Below, one piece after another: positions 44,318 to 53,042 of a stretch of DNA of 64,000 nucleotides. This stretch comes from an uncultured Bacteroidales bacterium (GTDB lineage Bacteria > Bacteroidota > Bacteroidia > Bacteroidales > WCHB1-69). Location: the NCBI GenBank assembly GCA_905235135.1, contig CAJOKR010000005.1:1-64000 (forward strand), in the 5' to 3' direction. Below the pieces are notes generated by a model. The model was not told where the DNA came from. It saw nothing but the letters and a program-made list of their open reading frames with translations, and searched no databases. Both the position numbers and the translations under genes were made by a program. Position 1 is the stretch's first letter; each line of letters starts with the position of its first letter.

Positions 44318-44554
44318 ATGAGACTGGAAATTATCACCCCTACGAGCACCATGTTCAGTGGCGATGTCAAACTGGTACAGCTTCCCGGCATCGACGGTCT
44401 GTTTGAGATTCTGCCGTCGCACGCCCCATTGGTCTCCGCCCTGAAGGAGGGCCGCGTGAAGATTGAGGACGGGCAGAACGAGCCGCAGTTTTACGATATC
44501 CGCGGCGGCGTGGTTGAGGTCAGCCACGACAAGGTTCTGCTGTTAGCGGAATAG
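44318..44554 (+). CDS. atpC: F-type ATP synthase subunit epsilon (short form)
   Basis: 78 residues, containing only the N-terminal beta-sandwich ('MRLEIITPTSTMFSGDVKLV', 'LPGIDGLFEILPSHAPLVSAL'). The C-terminal helical pair that inhibits the enzyme in other bacteria is absent, which is normal for Bacteroidetes. It couples the F1 rotor to the membrane ring. Second gene of atpDC, with a hairpin terminator at 44581-44620. Confidence 0.92.
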   Translation: MRLEIITPTSTMFSGDVKLVQLPGIDGLFEILPSHAPLVSALKEGRVKIEDGQNEPQFYDIRGGVVEVSHDKVLLLAE

Positions 44555-44580
44555 GAGACGTAAGACTTGAGACATATAAT

Positions 44581-44620
44581 GTGAGACGTTGGCGGGAATG
44601 CTGATGTCTCACTTTTTTTT
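44581..44620 (+). terminator. Terminator after atpDC built from GACGTAAGAC-type words
   Basis: GTGAGAC (44581-44587) pairs with GTCTCAC (44606-44612), followed by eight T. Similar words (GAGACGTAAGACTTGAGAC) fill 44553-44580, so the terminator is part of that repeat family. Confidence 0.75.
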
Positions 44621-44629
44621 GACAACGGT

Positions 44630-44657
44630 GTAGAGACGCAATGCATTGCGTCTCTAC
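44630..44657. repeat. GTAGAGACGC palindrome, copy 9 (perfect)
   Basis: Perfect 28-bp palindrome, half-site GTAGAGACGCAATG. It contains the TAG stop codon of truB (44654-44656, minus strand) and sits between the convergent atpC and truB genes. Confidence 0.92.
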
Positions 44658-45382
44658 AATTCGGGGATATCTCGATGTCTGATTTCCGGCTGTATTGCGT
44701 CTTCCACGCATAAACTCCCGATTCTCGTCCGCCGAAGCGCGGTAAGGTGGGCGCCGCTGTTGAGTGCCGTGCCGAAATCGCGGGCGATGGCACGGATGTA
44801 GGTGCCCTTGGAGCAACGAATGCGGAAGTCGATGTCCGGCAGCTCGAAACGGGTGATCTCGAACTCGTAAATGGTGATGTTCTTGGCGGTTAGGGCGGCC
44901 TCTTCGCCCCGACGGGCAATCTCGTAGGAACGCTCCCCTTGGTGCTTCACGGCGGAGAACATTGGCGGTACCTGCTGGATGTCACCGGTGAACGACCGAG
45001 CGGCTTCCTCCGCCATCTCGCGGGTGATGTGCTCAAAGGGGAAAGTCGCGTCAATAGGCTTTTCTAGATCGAAACTTGGGGTTGTCGCGCCCATCCGGAA
45101 GGTTCCAGTGTAGGTTTTCTCCTGCGCCTGCAACGTATCGACCTGCTTGGTCATCTTGCCCACGCAGATGAGCAGAAGCCCGGTGGCCAACGGGTCCAGT
45201 GTGCCCGCATGGCCCACCTTGACTCGATGTCCGGCAGCACGGCTCGCCATCTTGCGAACCTTGCCCACCACATCGAAAGAGGTGCATTTGTAGGGTTTGT
45301 CAATCAGCAACAAGTCACCTTCCGGGTTGATGTCCAACGCCGGCAATTCGAAGGTGACGTCGTGAATCATCTTCTTTAGCAT
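44654..45382 (-). CDS. truB: tRNA pseudouridine-55 synthase
   Basis: 242 residues from ATG 45382, which overlaps the uppP stop (ATGCTAA); the longer track start lies inside uppP. It makes pseudouridine-55 in the T loop of tRNAs. Catalytic motif '[19 protein letters not shown]' (GTLDP Asp), preceded by '[15 protein letters not shown]', and '[20 protein letters not shown]' further on. The stop codon is provided by the palindrome at 44630-44657. Last gene of the ftsX-DUF3098-uppP-truB operon. Confidence 0.95.
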   Translation of the reverse strand: MLKKMIHDVTFELPALDINPEGDLLLIDKPYKCTSFDVVGKVRKMASRAAGHRVKVGHAGTLDPLATGLLLICVGKMTKQVDTLQAQEKTYTGTFRMGATTPSFDLEKPIDATFPFEHITREMAEEAARSFTGDIQQVPPMFSAVKHQGERSYEIARRGEEAALTAKNITIYEFEITRFELPDIDFRIRCSKGTYIRAIARDFGTALNSGAHLTALRRTRIGSLCVEDAIQPEIRHRDIPEL

Positions 45383-46200
45383 AAACCGAGGATGATGGCC
45401 AGGATGCCGATTATCACGCAGTAGATGGCGAACCAGATCAGTTTGCCCTTCTTCACTATGTTGATCATCCATTTGCAGGCTAAACAGCCGGTGATGAAAG
45501 CGGCGATAAAGCCCACGGCAAGGGAGAAGGCTGAGATGCCGTCCATGGCGGTGCTGAACCCTTTTTCGGCAATATCCATGACATCCAACAAAGCCTCACC
45601 CAACACGGGCGGGATGACCATCAGGAAGGAGAATTGCGCGATTTTTTCTTTCTTATTGCCTAAAAGGAGTCCCGTGGCAATCGTTGTTCCGGAGCGGGAA
45701 AGGCCCGGCATCACAGCCACAGCCTGCCCGATACCGATGATGAAGGCGTGCAGCGGGGAAATCTCTTCCTTCTGACGCGGTTTGGCGAAGTAGGAAAAGG
45801 CTAGCAGCGCAGCCGTGACCAACAGCATGATGCCGACGATCAGCAGCCCGGAGCCAAAAATCTCCTCCACCGTGTCTTTGAAACAGAACCCCACGATGGC
45901 GACGGGAATCATGGAAATCAGAATGTTGATGGCGTATTTGGTGCCGTCATTCAGCCCTGCATAGCTTTTCCACGACTGCTTGGTGAACAGGTCCTTGAAA
46001 ATCCAGACGACCTCCCTCCACAGGATGGTCAGGGTGCTGAGCACGGTGGCCACATGCAGAGCCACAATCATTGTCAGATTCGATTCACCTTCCAGCCCGA
46101 AAAGATTGGACAAAATGGTGAGATGCCCGCTACTGCTGACGGGTAGAAATTCGGTCAACCCTTGGACGATACCAAGGATCAGGGCTTCTAACCAGCTCAT
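45376..46200 (-). CDS. uppP: Undecaprenyl-diphosphatase
   Basis: 274 residues, polytopic. It recycles undecaprenyl diphosphate to the monophosphate carrier for cell-wall and glycan synthesis. Family motifs: '[19 protein letters not shown]' near the N-terminus and '[20 protein letters not shown]' in the middle, both with the catalytic residues. Overlaps truB at its 3' end and follows DUF3098 by 9 bases. Confidence 0.96.
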   Translation of the reverse strand: MSWLEALILGIVQGLTEFLPVSSSGHLTILSNLFGLEGESNLTMIVALHVATVLSTLTILWREVVWIFKDLFTKQSWKSYAGLNDGTKYAINILISMIPVAIVGFCFKDTVEEIFGSGLLIVGIMLLVTAALLAFSYFAKPRQKEEISPLHAFIIGIGQAVAVMPGLSRSGTTIATGLLLGNKKEKIAQFSFLMVIPPVLGEALLDVMDIAEKGFSTAMDGISAFSLAVGFIAAFITGCLACKWMINIVKKGKLIWFAIYCVIIGILAIILGLC

Positions 46201-46209
46201 AATGCGGTA

Positions 46210-46485
46210 TTATTCGTTGTCGGTTTTCGGGGTTTTCGGGTGCCACATGATGGCCACAATTTCGGTTACCAGACCTAAGAACATCAGGATGGGGGCCACC
46301 ACAAGACGGCGCGTGTTGAAAATTTCACCGTCGAACACGTCGTCCGGCACTTTTCCGCCGCTCAGGCAGATGTAACCAATGATAAGCAACAGGGCGCCGA
46401 CACCCATCAGAATGTAATTCATTTTGCGGAACAGAGGCGGACGATTGCCTCTCTCGTTGGGCATGATTTCGTTATTGGAACTCAT
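46210..46485 (-). CDS. DUF3098 family membrane protein
   Basis: 91 residues with two membrane helices ('ILMGVGALLLIIGYICLSGG' and 'APILMFLGLVTEIVAIMW'), and the family hallmark between them '...DDVFDGEIFNTRRLVVAP'. Function unknown. In Bacteroidetes this small gene lies between ftsX and uppP, as here, which suggests an envelope or division role without proving it. Confidence 0.85.
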   Translation of the reverse strand: MSSNNEIMPNERGNRPPLFRKMNYILMGVGALLLIIGYICLSGGKVPDDVFDGEIFNTRRLVVAPILMFLGLVTEIVAIMWHPKTPKTDNE

Positions 46486-46506
46486 AATATTTTGGTTGTT
46501 AATTAT

Positions 46507-47391
46507 TTACAAGTAAAGTCTTTCGTCGTTGATACGGATGTAGCGGTTCACGGAGAAGGCGGAGATCAGCATCGTGAACAACATGCTGAAAAGCAGCACA
46601 CCGGCCAGGATGATGACGATGTAGAGCATGGCCGAAAAATCGACGAAGTCGGGGGCCATGTTGTTGCCCCAAAGCAGCAGCAGGGCGAGCAGGATGATGG
46701 CGATAATGCCGCCCCAAACGCCTTGCAGCAGTCCCTTGGTCACGAACGGTCGGCGCACGAAATTCGGGGTTGCACCCACTAACAGCATACTCTTGATGCT
46801 GAACCGCTTGTCGAAAATGTTCAGCCGGATACAGTTGGCCACCAACAGCATCGAAATGACCATGAAGACCAGACATATCGCTAAAATCACCCATTGGATT
46901 TTTTTGAAGTTGTTGCTGATGGACTTGACGATAAAGTCTGGATAATCAACATCTTGTACGATGGGATAGCGCTTCAGCTCTTTGGAAATTTTGTTGAGAG
47001 AGTCGGAGTTGGCATACTGCGGTTTCACGTTCAGGATGATGGAGGCGTTGATAGGGTTGGAGATGACTTCGGTGTAGTTGCTGCCGATAATCTGCTGTGC
47101 GGTGCGGGTGTTTTCTTCCCGCGACGACACCCGGGAATTGTCAATGTAAGGTTTCAGCTTGATCTGCTTTTCTAACGCGTCGATGTCGGCCTCTTTGATG
47201 TCGGAATAGAAAAGCACCTCCATTTCGATCTTCTGGGACAGATTTTGGAGGTATCTCATCGAAAAGAAGGCGAAAAAGGCGAGCGCGCCGATGAAAAACA
47301 TGGTGAGCGCGATGCTGAATATGGAGCCGAAAGTCGAGAGCCTGAGCCGCGCTTTCGTGATGCTGTCAATGGAATCCGGATAGTTTGCCAT
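46507..47391 (-). CDS. ftsX: Cell division protein FtsX
   Basis: 294 residues. Four membrane helices with a periplasmic loop after the first ('MEVLFYSDIKEADIDALEKQ') and the FtsX/MacB-type permease region ('SIKSMLLVGATPNFVRRPFV', 'GVWGGIIAIILLALLLLWG'). With the ATPase FtsE, encoded elsewhere, it controls peptidoglycan hydrolases at division. First gene of the ftsX-DUF3098-uppP-truB operon; promoter box TACTTTTG at 47410-47417. Confidence 0.92.
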   Translation of the reverse strand: MANYPDSIDSITKARLRLSTFGSIFSIALTMFFIGALAFFAFFSMRYLQNLSQKIEMEVLFYSDIKEADIDALEKQIKLKPYIDNSRVSSREENTRTAQQIIGSNYTEVISNPINASIILNVKPQYANSDSLNKISKELKRYPIVQDVDYPDFIVKSISNNFKKIQWVILAICLVFMVISMLLVANCIRLNIFDKRFSIKSMLLVGATPNFVRRPFVTKGLLQGVWGGIIAIILLALLLLWGNNMAPDFVDFSAMLYIVIILAGVLLFSMLFTMLISAFSVNRYIRINDERLYL

Positions 47392-47409
47392 AATCTAATT
47401 TTTCGGCCG

Positions 47410-47417
47410 CAAAAGTA
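47410..47417 (-). promoter_or_regulatory. -7 box for the ftsX operon (TACTTTTG)
   Basis: CAAAAGTA on + reads TACTTTTG on -, 19 bases before ATG 47391. Confidence 0.5.
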
Positions 47418-47430
47418 CAAATTATTTGGT

Positions 47431-47503
47431 TATGGTTTAAGGTTTAGGGTTAATCTAAAACATTTTCCTTGAATAGCCCCGACAGGGACAAGAGCTTGGT
47501 AGA
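47431..47503. repeat. TTAAGGTTT words followed by CCTTGAA-AGCCCCG repeat, copy B
   Basis: 'GGTTTAAGGTTTAGGGTTAA' (47435-47454) is followed by TTTCCTTGAATAGCCCCG and ACAGGGACAAGAGC, closely matching copy A at 763-808. The two repeat families are adjacent here, between ispE and ftsX. Confidence 0.65.
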
Positions 47504-47510
47504 AAGCAAA

Positions 47511-48296
47511 TCATCCGGTTACAGGGAATATCCCGAAAATGGCGGAACCGCTGCCGGACATGGCGGCATAGAGGGCGCCGTCACGGTAGAAAGAGTCCTT
47601 AATTTCCCTTAATTCCGGGTGTTTCGCAAATACGGATTCTTCAAAATCGTTGACGACCACCCCCTCCCATGTCTTCACATCCTGTTGTAAGGCATTGGGT
47701 AGGAATACGTTGGATTCTTTCGGGGTGATGCCGGCGTAGGCTTCCTTGGTGGAAACGTGAATGTCGGGTTTAACGATTTTTAACCGATAAGCGGAGAGGT
47801 CCAGCTCGATGGGGGTCATCACCTCACCGCGCCCCGTGGCATAGACGGGTCGGTTATAGAGGAAGAACGGCACATCGCTGCCCAACCGCAGGGCGTATTC
47901 GATCATTTGAGGCTCCGTGACAGGCAGTTGGAAGATGTCTTTCAGCATGTTGAGGGTGAAGGCGGCATCGGCGGATCCTCCGCCTAACCCCGCGCCCGTG
48001 GGGATGCCCTTGCGCAGGAACAATTCCACCCCGGTGATGCCGAAATCTTGTTGCAGCATTCGGAACGCCTTGACACAAAGATTGTTGTCGTTGTCGCCCA
48101 AATCCTCAGTACTCTCCATCCGGAAGACAAAATCTTCCGAAGAAGGGGCGACGCTCAGCGTGTCTGTGAAAAAGTCTGTGGGGTAGAAAACCGTTTGCAG
48201 GTCGTGGTAGCCGTCGGGGCGTTTGCGCACAATCTGCAGCCCGATGTTGATTTTGGCATTCACCCGCGCCGTTGCGGGCTCGAAATCCTTCCTCAT
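47511..48296 (-). CDS. ispE: 4-diphosphocytidyl-2-C-methyl-D-erythritol kinase
   Basis: 261 residues, GHMP kinase of the non-mevalonate isoprenoid pathway. 'ARVNAKINIGLQIVRKRPDGYHDL' region gives the N-terminal motif (quoted in part: 'KINIGLQIVRKRPDGYH'), the ATP loop is 'GIPTGAGLGGGSADAAFTL', and the C-terminal motif is 'AMSGSGSAIFGIF'. Start overlaps the yitT stop as ATGA (48293-48296), so the two are coupled. Confidence 0.94.
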   Translation of the reverse strand: MRKDFEPATARVNAKINIGLQIVRKRPDGYHDLQTVFYPTDFFTDTLSVAPSSEDFVFRMESTEDLGDNDNNLCVKAFRMLQQDFGITGVELFLRKGIPTGAGLGGGSADAAFTLNMLKDIFQLPVTEPQMIEYALRLGSDVPFFLYNRPVYATGRGEVMTPIELDLSAYRLKIVKPDIHVSTKEAYAGITPKESNVFLPNALQQDVKTWEGVVVNDFEESVFAKHPELREIKDSFYRDGALYAAMSGSGSAIFGIFPVTG

Positions 48297-49168
48297 ATCT
48301 TGATATTGTCGAAATTCTTGCCGAAAACGCTGGCGGTTTTCGAGATGGTGATAAACGCATCGGGGTCGATGTCCTTGATGATGCGGGTGATGGCGCTCTT
48401 GTCGGTTTTATGCGCCACAATCAGTAGCACGTCGCTCTCCTGCTGGTTATAGGAGCCGTAGCCCTTCAAAAAGGTGGCGCCGCGATGCAGTTTGGTGTTG
48501 ATATGCTGTGCGATTTCGTGGCTTTTCTTCGAGAAAACCATGAATTGGTAGGTCTGCCGGTAGCCGTCAATCACCAGGTCGGAGATGATGATGGAGACCA
48601 GCAGCACCACGAAGCTATAGACCAGCCGCTGCACATCGTGAAGCACGAAATAGGAGGCACCCACGATGAGGACGTTGGAAAACAGACTGACACGGCCGTA
48701 GGAGATGTTGCGGTATTTGCCAATCATCAGGGCGATGATGTCAACCCCGCCGGTGTTGCCGCCCCAGTTGATCGCCATGCCGATGCCGTAGGCGGATATG
48801 GCCGACCCGATGATGACACTCATAAACATGTCATCGACAATCGGTTTGGAAAACAACGGTTGGAACAGGGAGAAAAATCCGCTCATCACCACCGTGCAAA
48901 TCAGCGAGTTGACACAGAACTTGGTACCCAAAACCTTCCATGCGATGGCGATGAGGATGGCGTTGAGCACGAACGTGGTGACACCGATGGGGATGGTCTT
49001 GGTGGCAAAATAGAGGATGGAGGCCGCGCCTGCCACGCCGCCGCCCGACACTTCGTATGGGGTCAGGAACGCCGACCACCCGAAAGTGAACAGCGCCAAA
49101 CCCAAGAAGATGAAGAAATAGCTCCTCACCTCCTGTAAAATCACTCTTGCGGTCAGTTTTTTCTCCAT
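48293..49168 (-). CDS. YitT family membrane protein (DUF161/DUF2179)
   Basis: 291 residues from ATG 49168 ('MEKKLTARVILQEVRSYFFI'); the 14 residues before it in the track are encoded by a tandem repeat. Five to six membrane helices with 'GGGVAGAASILYFATK' and 'AINWGGNTGGVDIIALMIG', then a cytoplasmic DUF2179 domain ('MVFSKKSHEIAQHINTKLHR', 'VLLIVAHKTDKSAITRIIKD'). Probably a transporter; substrate unknown. Coupled to ispE by a 4-base overlap. Confidence 0.88.
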   Translation of the reverse strand: MEKKLTARVILQEVRSYFFIFLGLALFTFGWSAFLTPYEVSGGGVAGAASILYFATKTIPIGVTTFVLNAILIAIAWKVLGTKFCVNSLICTVVMSGFFSLFQPLFSKPIVDDMFMSVIIGSAISAYGIGMAINWGGNTGGVDIIALMIGKYRNISYGRVSLFSNVLIVGASYFVLHDVQRLVYSFVVLLVSIIISDLVIDGYRQTYQFMVFSKKSHEIAQHINTKLHRGATFLKGYGSYNQQESDVLLIVAHKTDKSAITRIIKDIDPDAFITISKTASVFGKNFDNIKI

Positions 49169-49174
49169 ATTATT

Positions 49175-49202
49175 AGGCATTAGGCAATAGGCATTAGGCA
49201 AT
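49175..49202. repeat. Tandem 14-bp repeat before yitT
   Basis: AGGCATTAGGCAAT occurs twice in exact tandem, with a partial third unit upstream, between the glycosyltransferase stop and the yitT start. Confidence 0.8.
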
Positions 49203-49216
49203 AGGGGCAACAGGGG

Positions 49217-50146
49217 TTAAGATTCTGGTTTGTTGTTGGAAACCAGATCGTTCAGCCATTCTTTGAACAGAGTGATATACGCGCCGTTGAAGATGTGGCG
49301 GAACATGTAACGGTCTTCGTCGAAGTCTTGCCGGATCTCCTCGGGATGCACCAACGGCATGATGGGATAGGCGTTGCGCTTCATCCGACGGAGTTTGCGC
49401 TTGGCCCGTTTGCGGAACCCCACGTTGGTCACGAGGTTCAGATACGGCGTGATGCACAGTCCTTCGTGCGCCCAGACGTGGAAGTTGTACTGGTAATCCC
49501 AATAGGTGGCGTTGAATTTCTTGAGGGCGTTGAAGCGGTTCATCCAATAGACCTTCTGCTTCTGCTGCTTCATGTACAGATCGACCAGCCTTTCGAATCC
49601 CTCCTTGTTGTATTGGTCCATCGACAGGGAGAAGTCCGACCAGCGGTTTTTCCAGGTGGCGAAGCCCCAGGTGGAGGCGTAAGCGGAGAAGAAATAGGAC
49701 GATTCGCCCTTCTTCATGCGCTTCCTGTACCTCTTGCGGCTGCGGTGGCGCCAGTAGAAACCGCCGATGCTGTAAATCCGCTTGTCGGTGCGGTATTTGT
49801 CGAGCAGTTGTTCGCAGTAGGGGAAGAAGTCATAGCCGGGAACGGTGTCCTCGAACAGGATGATGCCCTCGTCCTCGTGTTCGAAAAACCACTTGATGGC
49901 GGTGGCAATCATCCGGGACTTGCCCAGATGATTGTCCTGCCACAAGGTGTGCAACTGGCACGGCCACTCCGGCTGGATGACGGCGCGGGTCTGGTAGGTG
50001 CGCATCCGGTCGAGCGTGGAGCCCTCCTTCGCCGCGTCGCCCGCCACGTAGAGCTGGGTGGGCTGCACCGTGCGTAAAACTTGAAATACGTCGTGCGTTT
50101 CCTCTATCCTATTATATAGTATGAGTAAAACGGGAACTTTGAACAT
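49217..50146 (-). CDS. Nucleotide-diphospho-sugar transferase-like protein (GT-A fold)
   Basis: 309 residues. It starts 'MFKVPVLLILYNRIEETHDVF' and has 'QLYVAGDAAKEGSTLDRMRT', typical of a family of GT2-like proteins named nucleotide-diphospho-sugar transferases or hemolysin-activation-like. The usual acidic metal motif appears as 'IILFEDTVPGYDFFPYCEQLL'; relatives more often have DDC, so the metal ligand set may differ. Soluble, probably cytoplasmic, acting on a surface glycan. Strongly basic stretch 'RHRSRKRYRKRMKKGE' in the middle. It follows DUF1015 by 3 bases. Confidence 0.7.
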   Translation of the reverse strand: MFKVPVLLILYNRIEETHDVFQVLRTVQPTQLYVAGDAAKEGSTLDRMRTYQTRAVIQPEWPCQLHTLWQDNHLGKSRMIATAIKWFFEHEDEGIILFEDTVPGYDFFPYCEQLLDKYRTDKRIYSIGGFYWRHRSRKRYRKRMKKGESSYFFSAYASTWGFATWKNRWSDFSLSMDQYNKEGFERLVDLYMKQQKQKVYWMNRFNALKKFNATYWDYQYNFHVWAHEGLCITPYLNLVTNVGFRKRAKRKLRRMKRNAYPIMPLVHPEEIRQDFDEDRYMFRHIFNGAYITLFKEWLNDLVSNNKPES

Positions 50147-50149
50147 TGT

Positions 50150-51415
50150 TTATGCTAATTCGTGAATCACAAGGCCGGAGCGGAGTTTCGGCTCGAACCA
50201 AGTCGTTTTCGGGGGCATGATGTTGCCCGTGTCAGCGATGTCGATGATTTGCTGCATGGAGACGGGATAGAGGGCGAAGGCCACCTTCATCTCACCGCTA
50301 TCCACACGGCGTTTCAGCTCGCCAAGACCGCGGATACCGCCCACGAAGTCGATGCGCTTGTCTGTACGCAAATCCTTGATGCCCAGAATCTTGTCGAGCA
50401 CCAGATTGCTGAGGATGGTGACATCCAGCACGCCGATGGGATCGCTGTCGTTGAAGGTGCCGGGTTTGGCGTTCATCTTGTACCAGTGGCCGTCCAAGTA
50501 CATGCTGAACTCGTGCAGCTTGCTGGGTTTGTAGATTTCCGTACCCATATCCTCCACCGTGTAAGCTTCGCTGACGGCGTTGAGGAATTGCTCCTTGCTC
50601 AGACCGTTGAGGTCTTTCACCACGCGGTTGTAGTCGATGATGTTGAGCTGGTTGTCGGGGAAGATGACGGTCATGAAGTAGTTGTACTCTTCCTTGCCTG
50701 TGTGGTTGGGGTTGTGCTCTTTCTTTTCTTGACCCACGAGGGCGGCGGCGGCGCTACGGTGATGGCCGTCGGCGATATACATGGCGGGCACCTTCGTGGC
50801 GAACAGCTCCACGAGCTCGTCGATGAGGGCGCGGTCGTCGATGACCCAGAAACGGTGGCCGAAGCCGTCTTCCTTGGCGATGAAGTCATAGACGGGCTCC
50901 TTGGCGGTGACGCCGGCCACAATCTCGTCGATGCGGGCCACGGCGGGGTAGGCGAAGAACACAGGCTCCACATTGGCATTGGTGATGCGAACGTGTTTCA
51001 TGCGGTCTTCTTCCTTGTCCTTACGGGTCAGCTCATGTTTCTTGATGATCTTGTTGACATAGTCCTCGCTGTAGGCGCAGGCCACGATGCCGTACTGCCA
51101 TTTTGCGTCGGGGGCGGTGGGATTCATGCTCTGGGCATAGACGTAGAGCTTCTCCTCCTTGTCCTGCACCAACCAGCCGTAGTCCTTGAAGCTGTTGTAG
51201 TTCTTCACCACTTGGAGATAGACCTCCAACGAGTGCTCGTCGGTGCCCACGGGCAGGTCGATTTCGGCCTTGGTCACGTGCAGCAGGCTGTAGGGGCTGC
51301 CTTCGCACTCCTTGCGGGCCTCTTCGGAGTTCAGCACGTCATACGGACGGGAAGCTAACTTTTCAACGATTTCTTTCGGAGGACGGAATCCTCTAAAGGG
51401 TTTAATAACTGACAT
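50150..51415 (-). CDS. DUF1015 family protein
   Basis: 421 residues. Family hallmarks are 'IKPFRGFRPPKEIVEKLASR', 'PYDVLNSEEARKECEGSPYS', the central 'MYIADGHHRSAAAALVGQE' (ADGHHR) and 'FVGGIRGLGELKRRV'. The fold is related to ParB/Srx-type nucleotide-binding proteins, and an archaeal homologue is a serine kinase; activity here is unknown. Cytoplasmic. In many Bacteroidetes it lies beside serine-biosynthesis genes; here it precedes a glycosyltransferase. Promoter box at 51480-51487. Confidence 0.9.
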   Translation of the reverse strand: MSVIKPFRGFRPPKEIVEKLASRPYDVLNSEEARKECEGSPYSLLHVTKAEIDLPVGTDEHSLEVYLQVVKNYNSFKDYGWLVQDKEEKLYVYAQSMNPTAPDAKWQYGIVACAYSEDYVNKIIKKHELTRKDKEEDRMKHVRITNANVEPVFFAYPAVARIDEIVAGVTAKEPVYDFIAKEDGFGHRFWVIDDRALIDELVELFATKVPAMYIADGHHRSAAAALVGQEKKEHNPNHTGKEEYNYFMTVIFPDNQLNIIDYNRVVKDLNGLSKEQFLNAVSEAYTVEDMGTEIYKPSKLHEFSMYLDGHWYKMNAKPGTFNDSDPIGVLDVTILSNLVLDKILGIKDLRTDKRIDFVGGIRGLGELKRRVDSGEMKVAFALYPVSMQQIIDIADTGNIMPPKTTWFEPKLRSGLVIHELA

Positions 51416-51479
51416 ATCTCTTTGGTTTATTGATGAATATAAAAACTAAGTTTGAAATTCAAACATCTGAAACAAACAG

Positions 51480-51487
51480 CAAAGATA
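51480..51487 (-). promoter_or_regulatory. -7 box for DUF1015 (TATCTTTG)
   Basis: CAAAGATA on + reads TATCTTTG on -, 65 bases before ATG 51415. Confidence 0.5.
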
Positions 51488-51501
51488 CATTTTTTTTGGT
51501 T

Positions 51502-51612
51502 TAAAAGTTAAGGTTTGGTTTAAAGTTTAAGGTTTGGTTTAAAGTTTAAGGTTTAAGGGGGTTAGACAACATACTGTCATCCTTAAACCCTAAACCTTAA
51601 ACCCTCAACCAG
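51502..51612. repeat. TTAAGGTTT word array with inverted arms
   Basis: 'AAAGTTTAAGGTTTGGTTT' occurs twice in tandem (about 28-bp unit), followed by 'GGTTTAAGGGGG', a unique 20-base spacer, and the reverse complement words 'CCTTAAACCCTAAACC'. It occupies almost the whole gap between the DUF6266-like stop and the DUF1015 promoter and could fold into a long hairpin. Confidence 0.8.
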
Positions 51613-51615
51613 GCC

Positions 51616-52347
51616 CTACCCGAGCGCGACCGTGGTCAGATACTGCGAGCGGCCGTACCGGTAGCTCCCCTCGTCGGAACGCATCATCAGCGTGTAGGCG
51701 TAACCGTCGTCGGAGGAGCTCTCCGCCCCATCGGAGCCGCCGGTAAGGCTGAGTCCCGTGGACGTGAGCGACATCGGCACGGCGTAGATGTGCGCCACAT
51801 TGCCGCTCTCGGTGGTCTGCGTGTCGAGACTGATGACGGTCTCCCCGGCGGGCACCACCTCATAGACAGTGCGCGTGTAGAGGCCCACCTTGGTGTCGTA
51901 AACCACCGCGATCATCATCACGGCATCTACCTTTTCCGGCAGGGCACCCAACGTTCCGCCCACCAAGCCGTCCGTGACGGCCATCTCGTTCACCGTGACC
52001 GGTGCAGCCACCCCCTGCGAGAACACCAAGTCCTTGGCGTTGAGCGTGGCCGTGACGGTTCCGTCTGTGACGCTCACGGTTGCGTGGCGGACGATGTTGC
52101 TGGTGAAGAGCGGGCGGCGGCTCCGACGATCGGAGCTCATGCCCACCAGCACCTCCTTGGGCACAATCTTGTTAATCATGCCCGCGAGGCCAAATTTGGC
52201 ACGGTTCAACATCTGCGCCTCGGTGCGAGGGTTGAACACTTCTTTTTTGTAAGACGTGATGACTTGTTTGCCATTCACAACTTTGAAAACTAAACCGCCA
52301 ATGCGGCCGGTCCACTGACTGAGACCATTAAAATCTGTTTTTCCCAT
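51616..52347 (-). CDS. DUF6266-like protein, unknown function
   Basis: 243 residues, no signal peptide. The N-terminus 'MGKTDFNGLSQWTGRIGGLV' and 'VFNPRTEAQMLNRAKFG' fit a Bacteroidetes-restricted family (DUF6266) in which 'G.ivG..v.y..kG...iR..p....nprT..Q...R..F' is typical. The rest is beta-rich with many Thr, Val and Gly ('TVSVTDGTVTATLNAKDL'). Often near mobile or surface-protein genes; role unknown. It borders the non-coding junction at 52348-53222. The next upstream -7-like box is far away (52661-52668). Confidence 0.7.
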   Translation of the reverse strand: MGKTDFNGLSQWTGRIGGLVFKVVNGKQVITSYKKEVFNPRTEAQMLNRAKFGLAGMINKIVPKEVLVGMSSDRRSRRPLFTSNIVRHATVSVTDGTVTATLNAKDLVFSQGVAAPVTVNEMAVTDGLVGGTLGALPEKVDAVMMIAVVYDTKVGLYTRTVYEVVPAGETVISLDTQTTESGNVAHIYAVPMSLTSTGLSLTGGSDGAESSSDDGYAYTLMMRSDEGSYRYGRSQYLTTVALG

Positions 52348-52464
52348 AATGTTAAAATTTTTTGGTTAATGAAAAAGGGTTAATTGATAATTGATAATTG
52401 AATGTGGACGGATCCTGCGTACGTCATCCTTTTCATCTCCGGCATGCCGTGCCGGAGCGGGGAA

Positions 52465-52512
52465 ATTCCCCTTCCCTCAGGGAAGGGGTGGCCGTAGGCC
52501 GGGGTAGGGTCC
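52465..52512. repeat. REP-like element (CCTTCCCT / GGGAAGGGG ... GGCCGTAGGCC)
   Basis: CCCTTCCCTCAGGGAAGGGG is a near-perfect hairpin followed by a second one, GGCC-GTA-GGCC, and GGGGTAGGGTCC. This two-hairpin arrangement is widespread as an extragenic element in Bacteroidetes genomes. Confidence 0.65.
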
Positions 52513-52516
52513 TCTC

Positions 52517-52543
52517 AAAGGCCGTCAGGCCTTTGCTTTTTAT
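52517..52543 (+). terminator. Hairpin terminator AAAGGCC / GGCCTTT
   Basis: Perfect 7-bp stem with loop GTCA, followed by GCTTTTTATT on the + strand. No plus-strand gene precedes it, so it may be a relic or act with the REP element. Confidence 0.55.
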
Positions 52544-52692
52544 TACTGAAAGTAGAGTCTTCATTAGGAAGAAGGAAGATCTCACCCGCTCAAAACTATG
52601 GCAATTACTAAACAACATGTCAAAGAACGTCTGAAACAGTTCGCGAACTGATTTCGACGGCAAAAATACAACTGCGCGTATAGTGAAACATA

Positions 52693-52813
52693 GAAAGAAT
52701 CTTGAAAAATTCTTTCTTTCAATTTTCTATCAGTTTTTCAGCGACTTACAACGCAAAAAAGAAAGTTGAAGAAATTCTTTCTTTCAACTTTCTATCTGTC
52801 TATCAGTGATTTA
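52693..52813. repeat. Two related T-rich inverted-repeat units
   Basis: Unit 1 (52693-52747) and unit 2 (52761-52813) share ATTCTTTCTTTCAA-TTTCTATC and a similar tail CAG-GA-TTA. Each has its own arms: GAAAGAAT/ATTCTTTC in unit 1 and GAAAGTTGA/TCAACTTTC in unit 2. The arms differ between units but remain complementary. Confidence 0.7.
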
Positions 52814-52946
52814 ACTATGTTTGGAAAGAAAGTTCCGCCGAAGTTCGTCAGGGCTTCCATCTCCAGCACACCCTGTCGAAAACACCTGTTTACGGGCAGT
52901 GCGTCGTGCTGGAAGCACGAAATCTCAATAACCCCACACAAATCCA

Positions 52947-53042
52947 ATGACTTTTAAAGCGCAAAAAAACATCCAGAACTATATGTTTTCAGAAAAAGAG
53001 GCAGCGAAAATTCTCAATTTTGAAGAAGATGTTACGAACTAA
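52947..53042 (+). other. Short ORF of 31 codons, possible gene remnant
   Basis: ATG 52947 to TAA 53042, reading 'MTFKAQKNIQNYMFSEKEA'. 'FSEKEAAKILNFEE' faintly resembles the start of helix-turn-helix excisionase-type proteins. Too short to assign; it may be a decayed mobile-element gene or chance. Confidence 0.2.

Noticed and set aside
50162-51358. 398-residue plus-strand ORF over DUF1015
   Set aside because: Antisense shadow; no motif, His/Val-rich.
51502-51612. CRISPR array
   Set aside because: Repeats are short words without regular unique spacers, and no cas gene is present.
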